From Xanthomonas sp. 3793 (GTDB taxonomy: Bacteria > Pseudomonadota > Gammaproteobacteria > Xanthomonadales > Xanthomonadaceae), in NCBI RefSeq assembly GCF_024806835.1, contig NZ_JANTYU010000001.1, positions 248,001-312,000 of the forward strand: 64,000 nucleotides of DNA. Reading direction: 5' to 3'. The translations under genes were made by a program, and so were the position numbers. Below are positions 30,217 to 39,151 of this stretch, piece after piece. The notes beneath the pieces are model-generated. The model saw nothing but the letters and a program-made list of their open reading frames with translations, searched no databases and was not told the DNA's origin. Position 1 is the stretch's first letter; the number at the start of each line of letters is the position of its first letter.

Positions 30217-32349
30217 ATGTCCGCATCGCCAGCTCCAGAGGTCGTCCGCGGACCCATGCACCAACCTGTCGCAGCGCCCGCGTTCTCGTCGCCTCCGGTT
30301 TCCCGACTTCGCCTGGCCGAACGCCTGCAGCAAGGCCTGTGGACGCTGACCGGGCTGTACCTGTTGATCGGCGTGGTGTGGCTGCTGCTGGGCAACCGAT
30401 TGCTGAACCTGGCTGGCGCGACGGTACCGGAGCGCTGGTCCGACGCCAGCTTCCTGCTGGTGTCGAGCATCGTGATCCACCTGGTGCTGCGGCGCTTCAT
30501 GACCTTGATCGTGGAAGAGCATGCGCAATTGGCGCAGTCCGAGGCCCTGCTGCAGGCCAAGTTCCTGGCCCTGCCCAGCCCGGCCTTCATTTACGACCTG
30601 GCCACCTTGCGCATCCTCGACGCCAATCCGGCGGCGCTGGAATTCTTCGGCTGGGAGCGCGACGAATTCCTGCAGCAGACGCTGCAGGCGATCTGGCCCA
30701 ACGCCGATGGTGCGCGGCTGGAAGACATCATTGCGCAGATCCGCGGCAAGGGCGATGCCACCTGCGTGTTGAACGAAGATCTGCTGACCCGCGGCGGGCT
30801 GCGGCATGTCGAGGTGCGCAGCAACCAGCTGCATCTGGCCAGCGGCCCTGCCCGCCTGGTGGTGACGGTGGACCGCAGCGAAGAGCGACAGGCGCAGCAT
30901 CTGCGCGACGAAGCGCTGGAGCGGCTGGAAGAAGCGCAAGGCATCGCGCGGTTGGGCTCATGGCAGCTTGATCGCACCACCGGCCTCGGCCGTTATTCGT
31001 CGGCGGTCTACCGCATCCTGGGGCGCGGCGTGCCGATGCATCGCCGCGAACATCGGCTGGAAGAGCTGCTGACCGCGTCCGACACCGCCACCCAGACGCG
31101 CATCGAACGCATGATCGAAGACATGTGCACCGGCGGCGAAGTACAGATCGATGTGCTGCTGCCGCTCACCGGCGGCGATTCGCAACCGCGCACCGTGCAT
31201 CTGCGCGCGGAGAGCGTGACCCTGCCCAGCGGCGCGCGACATGTGCACGGCACCTTGCAGGATGTCAGCGAACGCGAACAGTCGCGGCGTCTGCTGCGCG
31301 AACGCGAAGAACAATTCCGCGAGTTGGTGCGGGTGCTGCCGGACGGCGTGTTGATCCTCGCCGACGAGCACGTGATGTACGCCAATGCCGCCGGCTCGAT
31401 CCAGTTCGGCTTCCAGGGCGAAACCATCCTGGGCGAGCCGCTGCAGACGCTGGTCGGCGATTCCGACCTGTCGGTGGTGCGCGAGTATCTGCGCGCCGGC
31501 AGCGATCGCAATGAGCCGGTGTCCAGTGCGCGGGCGATGCGCCGTCGCGATGGCAGCACGTTCTATGCAGGCTTGTCGGCCGGTGATATCCGCTATGGCG
31601 GGCGCAGCTGCAAGCTGCTGGTGGTGCGCGACCTGAGCGAGCCCGAGCGCATACGCGACGCGCTGGCCGAGAGCAATGCGGAGCTGCAGGCCATGGCCAA
31701 GCGCCTGTTCTCGCTGCAGGAAGACGAACGCCGCGCGATCTCGCGCGATCTGCACGACGATATCGGCCAGGCGATCACGGCAATGAAGCTGTCCGCGCAC
31801 GCCGCGCTGGACGAACCGGATCCCGACGCGCGCCGCGAAGACCTGCTGGAAGTGGTGTCGCTGGCCGACAGCACCGTGACCAAGCTGCGCAACCTGTCGA
31901 TGCTGCTGCGTCCGCCGCAACTGGACGCGCTGGGGCTGGAAGCGGCGTTGCGCTGGCAGGCGTCGATGCTGTTCCGCGCCTCGCACGTGCGCCTGGAACT
32001 GGACATCCAGGCGCTCGACGTCCGCCCGGGCAACGAGATCGAGCAGGCGTGTTTCCGGATTGCGCAGGAAAGCCTGACCAACGCCTTGCGGCATGCATGC
32101 GCGGGCGAGGTGCGCATGAGCCTGCAATCGATCGACAGCGAGAGTTTCCGCCTGGAAGTCAGCGACGACGGCGATGGCTTCGAGCCGGAAGGCCCGCGCG
32201 GGCTTGGACTGATCGTGATGCGTGAGCGCGCGCAAACCGTCGGCGGCGTGCTCGCGATAGACTCTGCACCCGGAGCAGGCACGCGCGTCACGTTGCGCCT
32301 GCCCTATCACCCGGCCGGCGAGTCCGTCCACGAAGATGGTGGACGTTGA
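30217..32349 (+). CDS. ravS: Membrane PAS histidine kinase, RavS-like
   Basis: A 710-residue kinase. Two membrane helices (about 40-60 and 78-95) are followed by three PAS domains (about 115-225, 240-350, 365-475). A HisKA_3-type dimerisation domain has the phosphorylated H513 in SRDLHDDIGQ. The ATPase domain with DDGDGFEPEGPRGLGL ends the protein. The gene stops three bases before the GGDEF-EAL-REC gene, so the two are co-transcribed. In Xanthomonas campestris the RavS/RavR pair has this layout and controls virulence and c-di-GMP; the name is by architecture and context. Confidence 0.8.
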   Translation: MSASPAPEVVRGPMHQPVAAPAFSSPPVSRLRLAERLQQGLWTLTGLYLLIGVVWLLLGNRLLNLAGATVPERWSDASFLLVSSIVIHLVLRRFMTLIVEEHAQLAQSEALLQAKFLALPSPAFIYDLATLRILDANPAALEFFGWERDEFLQQTLQAIWPNADGARLEDIIAQIRGKGDATCVLNEDLLTRGGLRHVEVRSNQLHLASGPARLVVTVDRSEERQAQHLRDEALERLEEAQGIARLGSWQLDRTTGLGRYSSAVYRILGRGVPMHRREHRLEELLTASDTATQTRIERMIEDMCTGGEVQIDVLLPLTGGDSQPRTVHLRAESVTLPSGARHVHGTLQDVSEREQSRRLLREREEQFRELVRVLPDGVLILADEHVMYANAAGSIQFGFQGETILGEPLQTLVGDSDLSVVREYLRAGSDRNEPVSSARAMRRRDGSTFYAGLSAGDIRYGGRSCKLLVVRDLSEPERIRDALAESNAELQAMAKRLFSLQEDERRAISRDLHDDIGQAITAMKLSAHAALDEPDPDARREDLLEVVSLADSTVTKLRNLSMLLRPPQLDALGLEAALRWQASMLFRASHVRLELDIQALDVRPGNEIEQACFRIAQESLTNALRHACAGEVRMSLQSIDSESFRLEVSDDGDGFEPEGPRGLGLIVMRERAQTVGGVLAIDSAPGAGTRVTLRLPYHPAGESVHEDGGR

Positions 32350-32352
32350 GTC

Positions 32353-34074
32353 ATGTGGAGCCCCGTAATCCCGCCCGGATTGGAAATCGTCAAACCGACA
32401 CGCCTGGGCGCGGGCAATCCCGAATTGCTGCATCTGGTCGACGCGGCCGCGTCCGGCGGCCAGCCGTTGATGATCTTCCATGTCGATATCGACCACTTTG
32501 CCTCGATCAACGAGAACATGAGTGGCGAGGTCGGCGATCAGGCGCTGACGCTGGCCGCGCGCCGATTGCAGGAATTTCTTGGCACGCGCGGCAAGCTGTG
32601 GCGGCACGGCAGCGACGAGATGATCATCGTGGCGGTGCGCCGCGACGACACCCCGTTGCCGGAGGATTTTGCCGAAGAGATTCGCCAGCAGCTGGAATTG
32701 CCGCTGTCGGTGCTGCCGTACACCTTGTTCATGACCGGCAAGGTCGGCATCAGCCTGTGTCCGGAACACTCGACCTCGCTCTCGATCCTGCTCGACTACG
32801 CCGAGGAAGCCAGCTACCAGGCCGCGCGCGAAGGCGGCAACACGGTGCGCCTGTACACGCGCAATTCTGCGACCAACGCGCATAGCGAAAGCATCATTGC
32901 GCGGCAGATCGTCGATGCGATCCCGCATGGCGAGCTGCGCCTGCGCTATCAACCGCTTGTCAGCGCGCGCGACGGCCGCATCGTCGGCATGGAGGCGCTG
33001 CTGCGTTGGCAATCGCCCACCCTGGGCATGCTGGTGCCGGAGCGCTTCATGCGCACCGCCGAGCGCCTGGGCGTGATCGTGCAGATCGGCGAATGGGTGC
33101 TGCAGAACGCAGTGCGTCAGGCGCGTCTATGGCGCGACCAGGGCTTCGACGACTTCAGCATCGCGGTCAATGTCTCCACGCTGCAGCTGTTGCGGCCGGG
33201 CTTCTTCAACGAAGTGATGGCGATGCTGCAGACCGCCGGCGTGCCGGCGCAGTTCGTGACCCTGGAGATCAACGAAAGCGCGTTGACCAACAACGTCAAC
33301 TTCGTCCACGAGACGATGGCCAACCTGCGCAATGAAGGCATCAGCCTGAGCCTGGACAACTTCGGCACCGGCGATTCCAGCCTGAGCGCCCTGGTGCGTT
33401 ACCCGGTGGACCGGCTGAAGATCGACCGCAGCTTCATCAAGAGCGCGCCGGCCGGCAGCCGCGAGGCGGCGATCGCGCGCGCCATCATCGCGATGGGCCA
33501 TCAGCTGGGCATGACGGTCATTGCCAATGGCGTGGAATCGCAGGCGCAGCTGGGGTTTTTGCGCCGCAACGATTGCGACATCTTCCAGGGCTACCTGTTC
33601 GGCGAACCGATGTCGGCCGAGTCCGCCGGCATGGCCTTGCGCCGGCGTTATCTGCGCCCGGAATCGTTTGCCGAAAGCCGCCCCGACCGCACCCTGCTGC
33701 TGCTGGACGACGAAGAGAACGTGCTGCGCTCGCTGGTGCGCTTGTTCCGCCGCGACGGCTACCGCATCCTGGCCGCCGGCAACGTGCGCGATGCCTTCGA
33801 CCTGCTCGCCACCAACGACGTGCAGGTGATCCTGTCGGACCAGCGCATGAGCGACATGAGCGGCACCGAGTTCCTGGGCCGGGTCAAGATGCTTTATCCC
33901 GACACCGTGCGCCTGGTGCTGTCCGGCTATACGGATCTGGCCACGGTGACCGAGGCGATCAACCGCGGCGCGATCTACCGCTTCCTGACCAAGCCCTGGA
34001 ACGACGACGAACTGCGCGAGCATATTCGCCAGGCGTTCCGTACCCATGACGAATTGCGGAATGGCCGGGAATAG
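32353..34074 (+). CDS. ravR: GGDEF-EAL-REC response regulator, RavR-like
   Basis: A 573-residue protein. A degenerate GGDEF domain (HGSDE) fills the first 170 residues. The EAL domain (about 185-425) keeps MEALLRW, VNVSTLQL, EINESAL, KIDRSF and FQGYLFGEP, but has DNFGTG where DDFGTG is usual and NGVES where EGVET is usual. A C-terminal receiver domain carries the phosphoacceptor D496 (ILSDQRM). By published work on Xanthomonas campestris RavR it is a c-di-GMP turnover protein controlled by RavS or RavA; the altered EAL residues make its activity here worth testing. Confidence 0.82.
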   Translation: MWSPVIPPGLEIVKPTRLGAGNPELLHLVDAAASGGQPLMIFHVDIDHFASINENMSGEVGDQALTLAARRLQEFLGTRGKLWRHGSDEMIIVAVRRDDTPLPEDFAEEIRQQLELPLSVLPYTLFMTGKVGISLCPEHSTSLSILLDYAEEASYQAAREGGNTVRLYTRNSATNAHSESIIARQIVDAIPHGELRLRYQPLVSARDGRIVGMEALLRWQSPTLGMLVPERFMRTAERLGVIVQIGEWVLQNAVRQARLWRDQGFDDFSIAVNVSTLQLLRPGFFNEVMAMLQTAGVPAQFVTLEINESALTNNVNFVHETMANLRNEGISLSLDNFGTGDSSLSALVRYPVDRLKIDRSFIKSAPAGSREAAIARAIIAMGHQLGMTVIANGVESQAQLGFLRRNDCDIFQGYLFGEPMSAESAGMALRRRYLRPESFAESRPDRTLLLLDDEENVLRSLVRLFRRDGYRILAAGNVRDAFDLLATNDVQVILSDQRMSDMSGTEFLGRVKMLYPDTVRLVLSGYTDLATVTEAINRGAIYRFLTKPWNDDELREHIRQAFRTHDELRNGRE

Positions 34075-34194
34075 GGATTGGGGAGTCGGGATTGGTTAGA
34101 AGCGGGCTCTGCGCTGTTGTGTCAGATGGCCCATTGACGATCAGCAACAGCAAGAGCCGCTTTTGCGAATCCCCAATCCCGATTCCCCAATCCC
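34074..34194. repeat. Intergenic palindromic repeat, copy B
   Basis: The left arm GGGATTGGGGAGTCGGGATT (34074-34093, plus GG) and the right arm at 34165-34194 are reverse complements with one mismatch over 22 bases. The copy fills the convergent gap between the ravR-like and ravA-like genes and could terminate both. Confidence 0.8.
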
Positions 34195-34206
34195 AGCGCG
34201 CCAGCG

Positions 34207-35451
34207 CTACTTCGGCTGCCGGATCGGCAGCACGATGCGGAAGCTGGCGCCCTGCCCTGGCACGCTTTCCACGTCGATGCGGCCGTGGTGCTTGTTGATG
34301 ATGCCGTAGGAGATCGACAGGCCCAGGCCGGTGCCGCTGCCGACCGGCTTGGTGGTGAAGAATGGATCGAAGATACGCTGAAGCAGATCCGGAGCGATAC
34401 CGGCGCCGCTGTCCTGGAACTGGATCCAGACGTTTTCGGCCTCGTCGCGCCCGGTGGTGACGGTGATCGTGCCGCGCTCGACGATCGCCTGGCCGGCGTT
34501 GAGCAGCATGTTCATGTAGACCTGGTTGAGCTCGGACGGCAGGCATTCCACCAGCGGCAGCTCGGCGTAATTGCGCTCCAGGGTCACCTTGTACTTGAGC
34601 TCGTTCCAGATGATGTTGATCGTGGATTCCAGGCCTGCGTGCAGGTCGACCATCTTCCAAGACTCGGAACGGTCCGAGTACGAGAAGTCCTTGAGGTCGC
34701 GCACGATACGGGTCACCCGCTCGATGCCTTCGCGCGATTCGGCCATCAACTGCGGCAGATCGCGGCTGATGAAGTCGATGTCGGCGCGGTTGCGGATTTC
34801 GTCGATTTCCGGAATCAAGGCCTTCGGGTCCGGCGCCTGCAGCGCGCGCTCGTAGGCTTCGATCAGCGTGAACAGGCTGCGCAGGTATTCCTGCAGGCTG
34901 CCCAGATTGGAGTGGACGTAACCGATCGGGTTGTTGATCTCGTGCGCCACGCCGGCGGCCAGCTGGCCGATGGAGGCCATCTTTTCCGACTGCAGCAGCT
35001 TGTCCTGCGCCCCGTTCAAGCGCATATAGGCCTGGCGCAGTTCGGCATGGCGCTGTTGCAGCTCGCGCTCGTAATCCTGCTGCCCTTCGATGTTGTGGAA
35101 CAACGCGAGGAAGTGGCCGACGCCCTGCTCTTCGTTGTAATACAGGTGCGCGATGACCACGCGGTCGGCCACCGGCAGACTGCCGGTCCAACTGCCCTTG
35201 CTGCGTGCCTGATTCAGTGCATCCGATGGCAAGACCTGCGAGATCCGCTCGCCCAGGTTGCGATCGTCGGCGGGGTCTTCCTTGCACAGGCTTTGACGCG
35301 CGACGGCGTTGGCCAGGATCAGCTGCCCATCGGCGCGGAACAGCAACACGCCTTCAAGCATCTGGTCGCCGAATGCGCGCAGGATGGTCGAAGACGGCAA
35401 CAACGATTGGTTGAGAAAAAACTTGGCGGTCACGGGACAGGGCGGCAGCAA
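34207..35451 (-). CDS. ravA: PAS histidine kinase, RavA-like
   Basis: A 414-residue soluble kinase. An N-terminal PAS domain (about 22-122) is followed by a coiled coil and a HisKA-type domain with H170 in AAGVAHEINNPIGYV. The ATPase domain has NQVYMNMLLNAGQAI, DSGAGI and GTGLGLSISYGI. Convergent with the RavR-like gene, it matches the RavA kinase described with RavR in flagellar control in Xanthomonas. The first in-frame start is TTG 35451; a GTG six codons later at 35433 (VTAKFFLNQ) is equally possible, and neither has a strong ribosome-binding site. Confidence 0.78.
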   Translation of the reverse strand: MLPPCPVTAKFFLNQSLLPSSTILRAFGDQMLEGVLLFRADGQLILANAVARQSLCKEDPADDRNLGERISQVLPSDALNQARSKGSWTGSLPVADRVVIAHLYYNEEQGVGHFLALFHNIEGQQDYERELQQRHAELRQAYMRLNGAQDKLLQSEKMASIGQLAAGVAHEINNPIGYVHSNLGSLQEYLRSLFTLIEAYERALQAPDPKALIPEIDEIRNRADIDFISRDLPQLMAESREGIERVTRIVRDLKDFSYSDRSESWKMVDLHAGLESTINIIWNELKYKVTLERNYAELPLVECLPSELNQVYMNMLLNAGQAIVERGTITVTTGRDEAENVWIQFQDSGAGIAPDLLQRIFDPFFTTKPVGSGTGLGLSISYGIINKHHGRIDVESVPGQGASFRIVLPIRQPK

Positions 35452-35733
35452 GGACGCCTCAATATACGCCCAACCCTGGGGCGGCCGTATCGCCGCTTGG
35501 TCTTAGGGCCGTCGCTGAAACGACTTCATGCACGACCGGAGGGCGCGGCCGGTGATCTGCAGTGGCGCGCGTGCGTGATCTCACGGCGGTCACTCCACGC
35601 CGTTCTTCTCTGTCGGTACTGCAACGTCGGCCAGCCCGCCTTGTCGGCGGCAGCAACGCCGCATCGCCTTCTGCCACCGCATCGATCTGCGTGCAGCACC
35701 CACGGTGCGTACGCCCGACGCAGGATGGCTGGC

Positions 35734-36066
35734 TCAGGCCACTGCCAGCGAACGTCCGCCGCGCAGCACGTTGGATTGGCCCTTGGCATCGTACGAAGGC
35801 GCGCTTTCGGTACGCCCCAGGTGCCGCAATGCCCAGTTCACCTCGCGGCGGCGGCGTGCCAGCAGCGCGCCATTGGCACGGTTGGCTTCGGCCAGCTCAC
35901 GCAGGCGGTCTTCTTCGCCTTCGGGCATTGCCGCTTCAAGCGCGCGCAGCGCCGACAGTTTGTCCTGCGTGTGCCGCATCAACCCATCGATGTCGTTCTC
36001 GAGTAATGCCTGGCGCTCGCCGGCCAGCGCATCGCTGAGACGTTGCAGGAACTCGTTCACGTTCAT
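35734..36066 (-). CDS. flgN: Flagellar export chaperone FlgN
   Basis: A 110-residue, highly helical protein starting MNVNEFLQRLSDALAGERQALLEND, typical of the FlgN chaperone that holds the hook-filament junction proteins FlgK and FlgL before export. It follows flgM by 15 bases, the usual flgM-flgN pair, and should be transcribed from the sigma-28 promoter upstream of flgM. Confidence 0.85.
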   Translation of the reverse strand: MNVNEFLQRLSDALAGERQALLENDIDGLMRHTQDKLSALRALEAAMPEGEEDRLRELAEANRANGALLARRRREVNWALRHLGRTESAPSYDAKGQSNVLRGGRSLAVA

Positions 36067-36081
36067 CCTTTAAGTCGGGAA

Positions 36082-36393
36082 TCAACCCGCCAGTTGCTGA
36101 TTCAGATCCATCATGCGGCTGGCGATGGCATCCGGATTGATGGAGTAGCTGCCGTTCTGCAACGCATCCTTCACCGCCTGGACGCGACCGGTGTCGATCG
36201 CCGAGGACTGCGAAAGCTCGCGCTGCAGGTTCTGCAGGTTGGTCGCCTCGCCGGTCAGCTTGACGCTGTCGGTGGGCGGGGTTGCGGCAACCGGGGACGC
36301 GCGATCTTCGCCGGCCGAAGCGATCTTGCTGCTCGTGGCCGCGGTACGAAGGGTGGCAGCGGTCGGTAGATTGCCTTCGATTTTCTGGGTCAT
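36082..36393 (-). CDS. flgM: Anti-sigma-28 factor FlgM
   Basis: A 103-residue protein starting MTQKIEGNL. The disordered, polar N-terminal half and the C-terminal sigma-28-binding part (DTGRVQAVKDALQNGSYSI, then NPDAIASRMMDLNQQLAG) are characteristic. FlgM holds FliA inactive until the hook is complete and FlgM is exported. ATG 36393 has a strong GAGGAG site eight bases upstream. The sigma-28 promoter at 36423-36449 gives negative feedback. Confidence 0.93.
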   Translation of the reverse strand: MTQKIEGNLPTAATLRTAATSSKIASAGEDRASPVAATPPTDSVKLTGEATNLQNLQRELSQSSAIDTGRVQAVKDALQNGSYSINPDAIASRMMDLNQQLAG

Positions 36394-36422
36394 GTCAGGA
36401 ACTCCTCTACAGGTCGTAGGGG

Positions 36423-36449
36423 ATAACGGCACCCAGAAAAAAAACTTTA
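36423..36449 (-). promoter_or_regulatory. Sigma-28 (FliA) promoter of flgM-flgN
   Basis: On the minus strand the perfect -35 TAAAGTTT, an 11-base spacer and GCCGTTAT lie 30 bases before the flgM ATG. The -10 matches GCCGATAA at six of eight positions. Confidence 0.85.
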
Positions 36450-36459
36450 TAGAAAATTT

Positions 36460-37104
36460 TTACCTGGAGACCACAACGGTTCCGCTCGCTTCAACAATCC
36501 CCTGCACCACCCGGCGCGACGAGGAATTTTCGACGGAAACGCGCTCGTTTTCGCCGGCATCGGAGAGTGCGCGACCGCTCATGCGCACCTCCAGACCGCC
36601 ATTTCGCGAGACCAGCGGGACGGTGTCGCCGCGCCGGACCAGCCGCTGCGTCACCAGATCGTTGGCCGAGAGCAGTGAGCCGGCCGGCAGGATGCGGCGA
36701 GCGGACTTGCCCACTGCGGCCACCGGATCGGCAAGTACCGCGCCGACGATGCGGGCGGCGTCACGCTTCTCGATACTGATATCGGCCAGCGAGATGGTTT
36801 CTCCAGCGCTGATGCCGCGGCGCAGCACCAGCACATCCTGATTGCGGCGCACCTTCAACGGCACGAACAGGCGCCAACCGGCCGGCTGCGGGCAGGCAAC
36901 CTCCACCGTATTGGTACCGGTGGGCTGAGCCTGCAATGCGATCGGACAGGCCGGCATGCGCAGCCCCGGATCGAGCGTGGCCTCGGCTTCGGCGTCCGGG
37001 CCGACGGTGGCCAGCGCCGCAGCGCGGATGGAATCGACAGACTGATAGCTCTGGGCCCAGGCCGGAGCGGCAGCCAACAAGATGACAAGCAGGAGCAGGC
37101 GCAT
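36460..37104 (-). CDS. flgA: Flagellar P-ring assembly chaperone FlgA
   Basis: A 214-residue periplasmic protein. The signal peptide MRLLLLVILLAAAPAWA is cut before QSYQS. The C-terminal half is the SAF/FlgA domain, including VLVLRRGISAGETISLADI and GDTVPLVSRNGGLEVRMSG. It assists FlgI in P-ring assembly. ATG 37104 was chosen because it begins the signal peptide; a 30-residue upstream extension in the same frame is made of repeat-derived sequence. Confidence 0.92.
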   Translation of the reverse strand: MRLLLLVILLAAAPAWAQSYQSVDSIRAAALATVGPDAEAEATLDPGLRMPACPIALQAQPTGTNTVEVACPQPAGWRLFVPLKVRRNQDVLVLRRGISAGETISLADISIEKRDAARIVGAVLADPVAAVGKSARRILPAGSLLSANDLVTQRLVRRGDTVPLVSRNGGLEVRMSGRALSDAGENERVSVENSSSRRVVQGIVEASGTVVVSR

Positions 37105-37162
37105 GGGACCAGATCCGGAGGAAGACGGAACAGACACTGCAAGCGGCGTGCCTGTTTTTGCC

Positions 37163-37409
37163 GGGATTGGGGAGTCGGGATTGGGGATTGGCAAGAGCGG
37201 CTTCGCGGGTGATTCATTTACCTGCTGCCAAGGCCATTTTACCTACCGGATCTATCCGACGACTTCTGGAGGTCTCAAGGATGCAGAAGCAGCAGCGGCC
37301 TGAGCAACCAGCTAATGCGCGCCCCTGTAGCGAATCCCTAATCCCTAATCCCAAATCACCTAATCCCGGCGCTCGAGCGAATCCCCACTCCCGAATGCCG
37401 AATCCCGAC
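37163..37409. repeat. Intergenic palindromic repeat, copy C (expanded)
   Basis: The divergent flgA-cheV gap holds a left arm at 37163-37200 (GGGATTGGGGAGTCGGGATT, then GGGGATTGGCAAGAGCGG). Two right-arm blocks follow at 37329-37352 and 37377-37409 with AATCCCTAATCCC and AATCCCCACTCCCG units. The right side is duplicated and more degenerate than in the other copies. Confidence 0.7.
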
Positions 37410-37470
37410 AGCGCCCCCGACCAGCCACAAAGCCCTCAAGTTTCCAGGCGGCGCTGTCGATATCTGCCCC

Positions 37471-38415
37471 ATGACCCACGATCTGCTCAACCGCATCGAC
37501 CAGCGCACCCGACTGGCTGGCCACAACCGACTGGCGCTGCTGCTGTTCCGGCTGGGCGGACGCCAGCTTTTTGGCGTCAACGTCTTCAAGGTCCAGGAAG
37601 TGCTGCGCCGGCCCGAGCTGTTCCAGGTGCCCGGCCTGCCCACCGAGTTCGCCGGCGTTGCCGACGTACGCGGGCGGTCGGTGCCGGTACTGGATCTGGG
37701 CCTGGCCATCGGCCACCCGGAGCGCGACTCGCACTCCGAGAACGGACCGGGCTACCTGGTGGTGGCCGAGTTCAACCGCTCGGTCCAGGGGTTCCTGGTC
37801 AGCGGCGTGGAGCGCATCGTCAATATTGCGGTGGAAGATATCCACCCGCCGCCGGAACTTGGCGCCGAAGCCACTTATTTGACGGCGGTGACGCGGTTCC
37901 AGGGCGAGCTGATCCAGGTGATCGACGTGGAAAGCGTGCTGGCCGACATCGCCAAGGTCAGCAAGGACGTGCAGCTGGACCCGTCGCTGCAGCTGGTGGC
38001 CTACGACCGCCAGTTCCAGGTATTGGTGGTGGACGACTCGCGGGTGGCGCGTCAGCAGATCCGCAGCGTGCTCGACCAGCTGGGCGTGTCGGCAACCTTG
38101 TTGTCCGATGGCCGCCAGGCGCTGGATCACCTGCTGCAGGTGGCCGCGTCGGGCGAGAACCCGGCCGACCGCTATGCGATGGTGATCTCCGATATCGAAA
38201 TGCCGGCAATGGACGGCTACACGCTGACGACGGAAATCCGGCGCACGCCGGGCCTGCAAGGCCTGTACGTCCTGCTGCACACCTCCCTGTCGGGCGTGTT
38301 CAACAACGCCATGGTCGAACAGGTCGGCGCCAATGCCTTCGTGGCCAAGTACAGCGCCCACGAATTGGCCGATTACGTGCTGGCCCGCCTGAAAGTTGTC
38401 GCCGAAGCGGCCTGA
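37471..38415 (+). CDS. cheV: Chemotaxis protein CheV (CheW-REC)
   Basis: A 314-residue coupling protein. The CheW-like domain (about 20-165) has FGVNVFKVQEVLRRPEL and VLDLGLAIG. The receiver domain (about 183-310) has VVDDSRVARQQIRSVL and the phosphoacceptor D241 in VISDIEMPAMDG. It links chemoreceptors to CheA and can be phosphorylated. It stands alone between flgA and flgB, as in many flagellar gene clusters. No clear sigma-28 or sigma-54 promoter was seen directly upstream. Confidence 0.94.
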   Translation: MTHDLLNRIDQRTRLAGHNRLALLLFRLGGRQLFGVNVFKVQEVLRRPELFQVPGLPTEFAGVADVRGRSVPVLDLGLAIGHPERDSHSENGPGYLVVAEFNRSVQGFLVSGVERIVNIAVEDIHPPPELGAEATYLTAVTRFQGELIQVIDVESVLADIAKVSKDVQLDPSLQLVAYDRQFQVLVVDDSRVARQQIRSVLDQLGVSATLLSDGRQALDHLLQVAASGENPADRYAMVISDIEMPAMDGYTLTTEIRRTPGLQGLYVLLHTSLSGVFNNAMVEQVGANAFVAKYSAHELADYVLARLKVVAEAA

Positions 38416-38746
38416 GCAGGTTGCTCGGCCGCCGGATCAGCGCCGATCGCAGGACAGCGCGCTGCGCCTGGCTGCAAGCACACCGCGGCGGATAAACTGG
38501 GTCGGTGCGTCGACGCGCCCTCGAGGCGGTACCTGCGACGCCAGACCGCGCCTCCGGGAAGTCCGAACCTTCCGGCTTGCCGCGCTTGATTGAAGCAAAC
38601 TTCGTGGACAGGGCTCCATCGCATCTTCCGGACGGCAAGTTGCCGTTCGTCGGCAGCGCCGATCGTTCTCCGCGTTCTGCGGCCCGCGCCACCTCGATTG
38701 GCACAAACATTGCTTCCTCCCTGGCAACACTTCGCGGGAGAGCACC
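38416..38746. other. Gap between cheV and flgB
   Basis: No gene is supported in these 331 bases. The only clear signals are the sigma-54 promoter at 38699-38714 and the flgB ribosome-binding site GGGAGA (38736-38741). The rest may hold an upstream activator (FleQ) site, but I could not define one. Confidence 0.55.
38699..38714 (+). promoter_or_regulatory. Sigma-54 promoter of the flgBCDEF operon
   Basis: TGGCACAAACATTGCT matches the -24/-12 consensus TGGCAC-N5-TTGC(A/T) exactly, with GG and GC ten bases apart. Transcription would start about 20-25 bases before the flgB start codon. Confidence 0.88.
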
Positions 38747-39148
38747 GTGTCCAATCCCTTCTCGTCCTTCCTCGGCGTCCATGGCGACGCGTTGACGCTG
38801 CGCGAGCAGCGCATGAAGCTCATTGCCAGCAATCTGAGCAATGTGGACACCCCCGGGTACAAGGCCAAGGATCTCAACTTCGAAGCGGCGCTGAAATCGG
38901 CCCAGGGCGTGCAGGACGGCGGCCTGATGCAGGCCACCGACGCCAAGCACTACGAAGTGGGCGGCAGCGCCGGGCTCAACCCGTTCCAGATCACCCGCGA
39001 ATCCGATCAGCCGAGCCTGGACGGCAATACCGTCGATCCGGATGCAGAACGCGCCGCCTACGGCCGCGCCGCGCTGGAATACCGCGCGTCGCTGAGCTTC
39101 CTCGAATCCAAGGTGCGCTCGATGCTCACCGCGATCACGGGCCAATAA
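38747..39148 (+). CDS. flgB: Flagellar basal-body rod protein FlgB
   Basis: A 133-residue proximal rod subunit. The N-terminal rod signature is ASNLSNVDTPGYKAKDLNF, and the C-terminal helix (EYRASLSFLESKVRSML) has the usual heptads. The GTG start at 38747 has a strong GGGAGA site. It is the first gene of the flgBCDEF operon behind a sigma-54 promoter. Confidence 0.95.
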   Translation: MSNPFSSFLGVHGDALTLREQRMKLIASNLSNVDTPGYKAKDLNFEAALKSAQGVQDGGLMQATDAKHYEVGGSAGLNPFQITRESDQPSLDGNTVDPDAERAAYGRAALEYRASLSFLESKVRSMLTAITGQ

Positions 39149-39151
39149 GTC

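Noticed and set aside
30958-33012. Minus-strand open frame of 684 codons across the ravS-like and ravR-like genes
   Set aside because: It crosses two well-defined genes on the other strand and has shadow-type composition.
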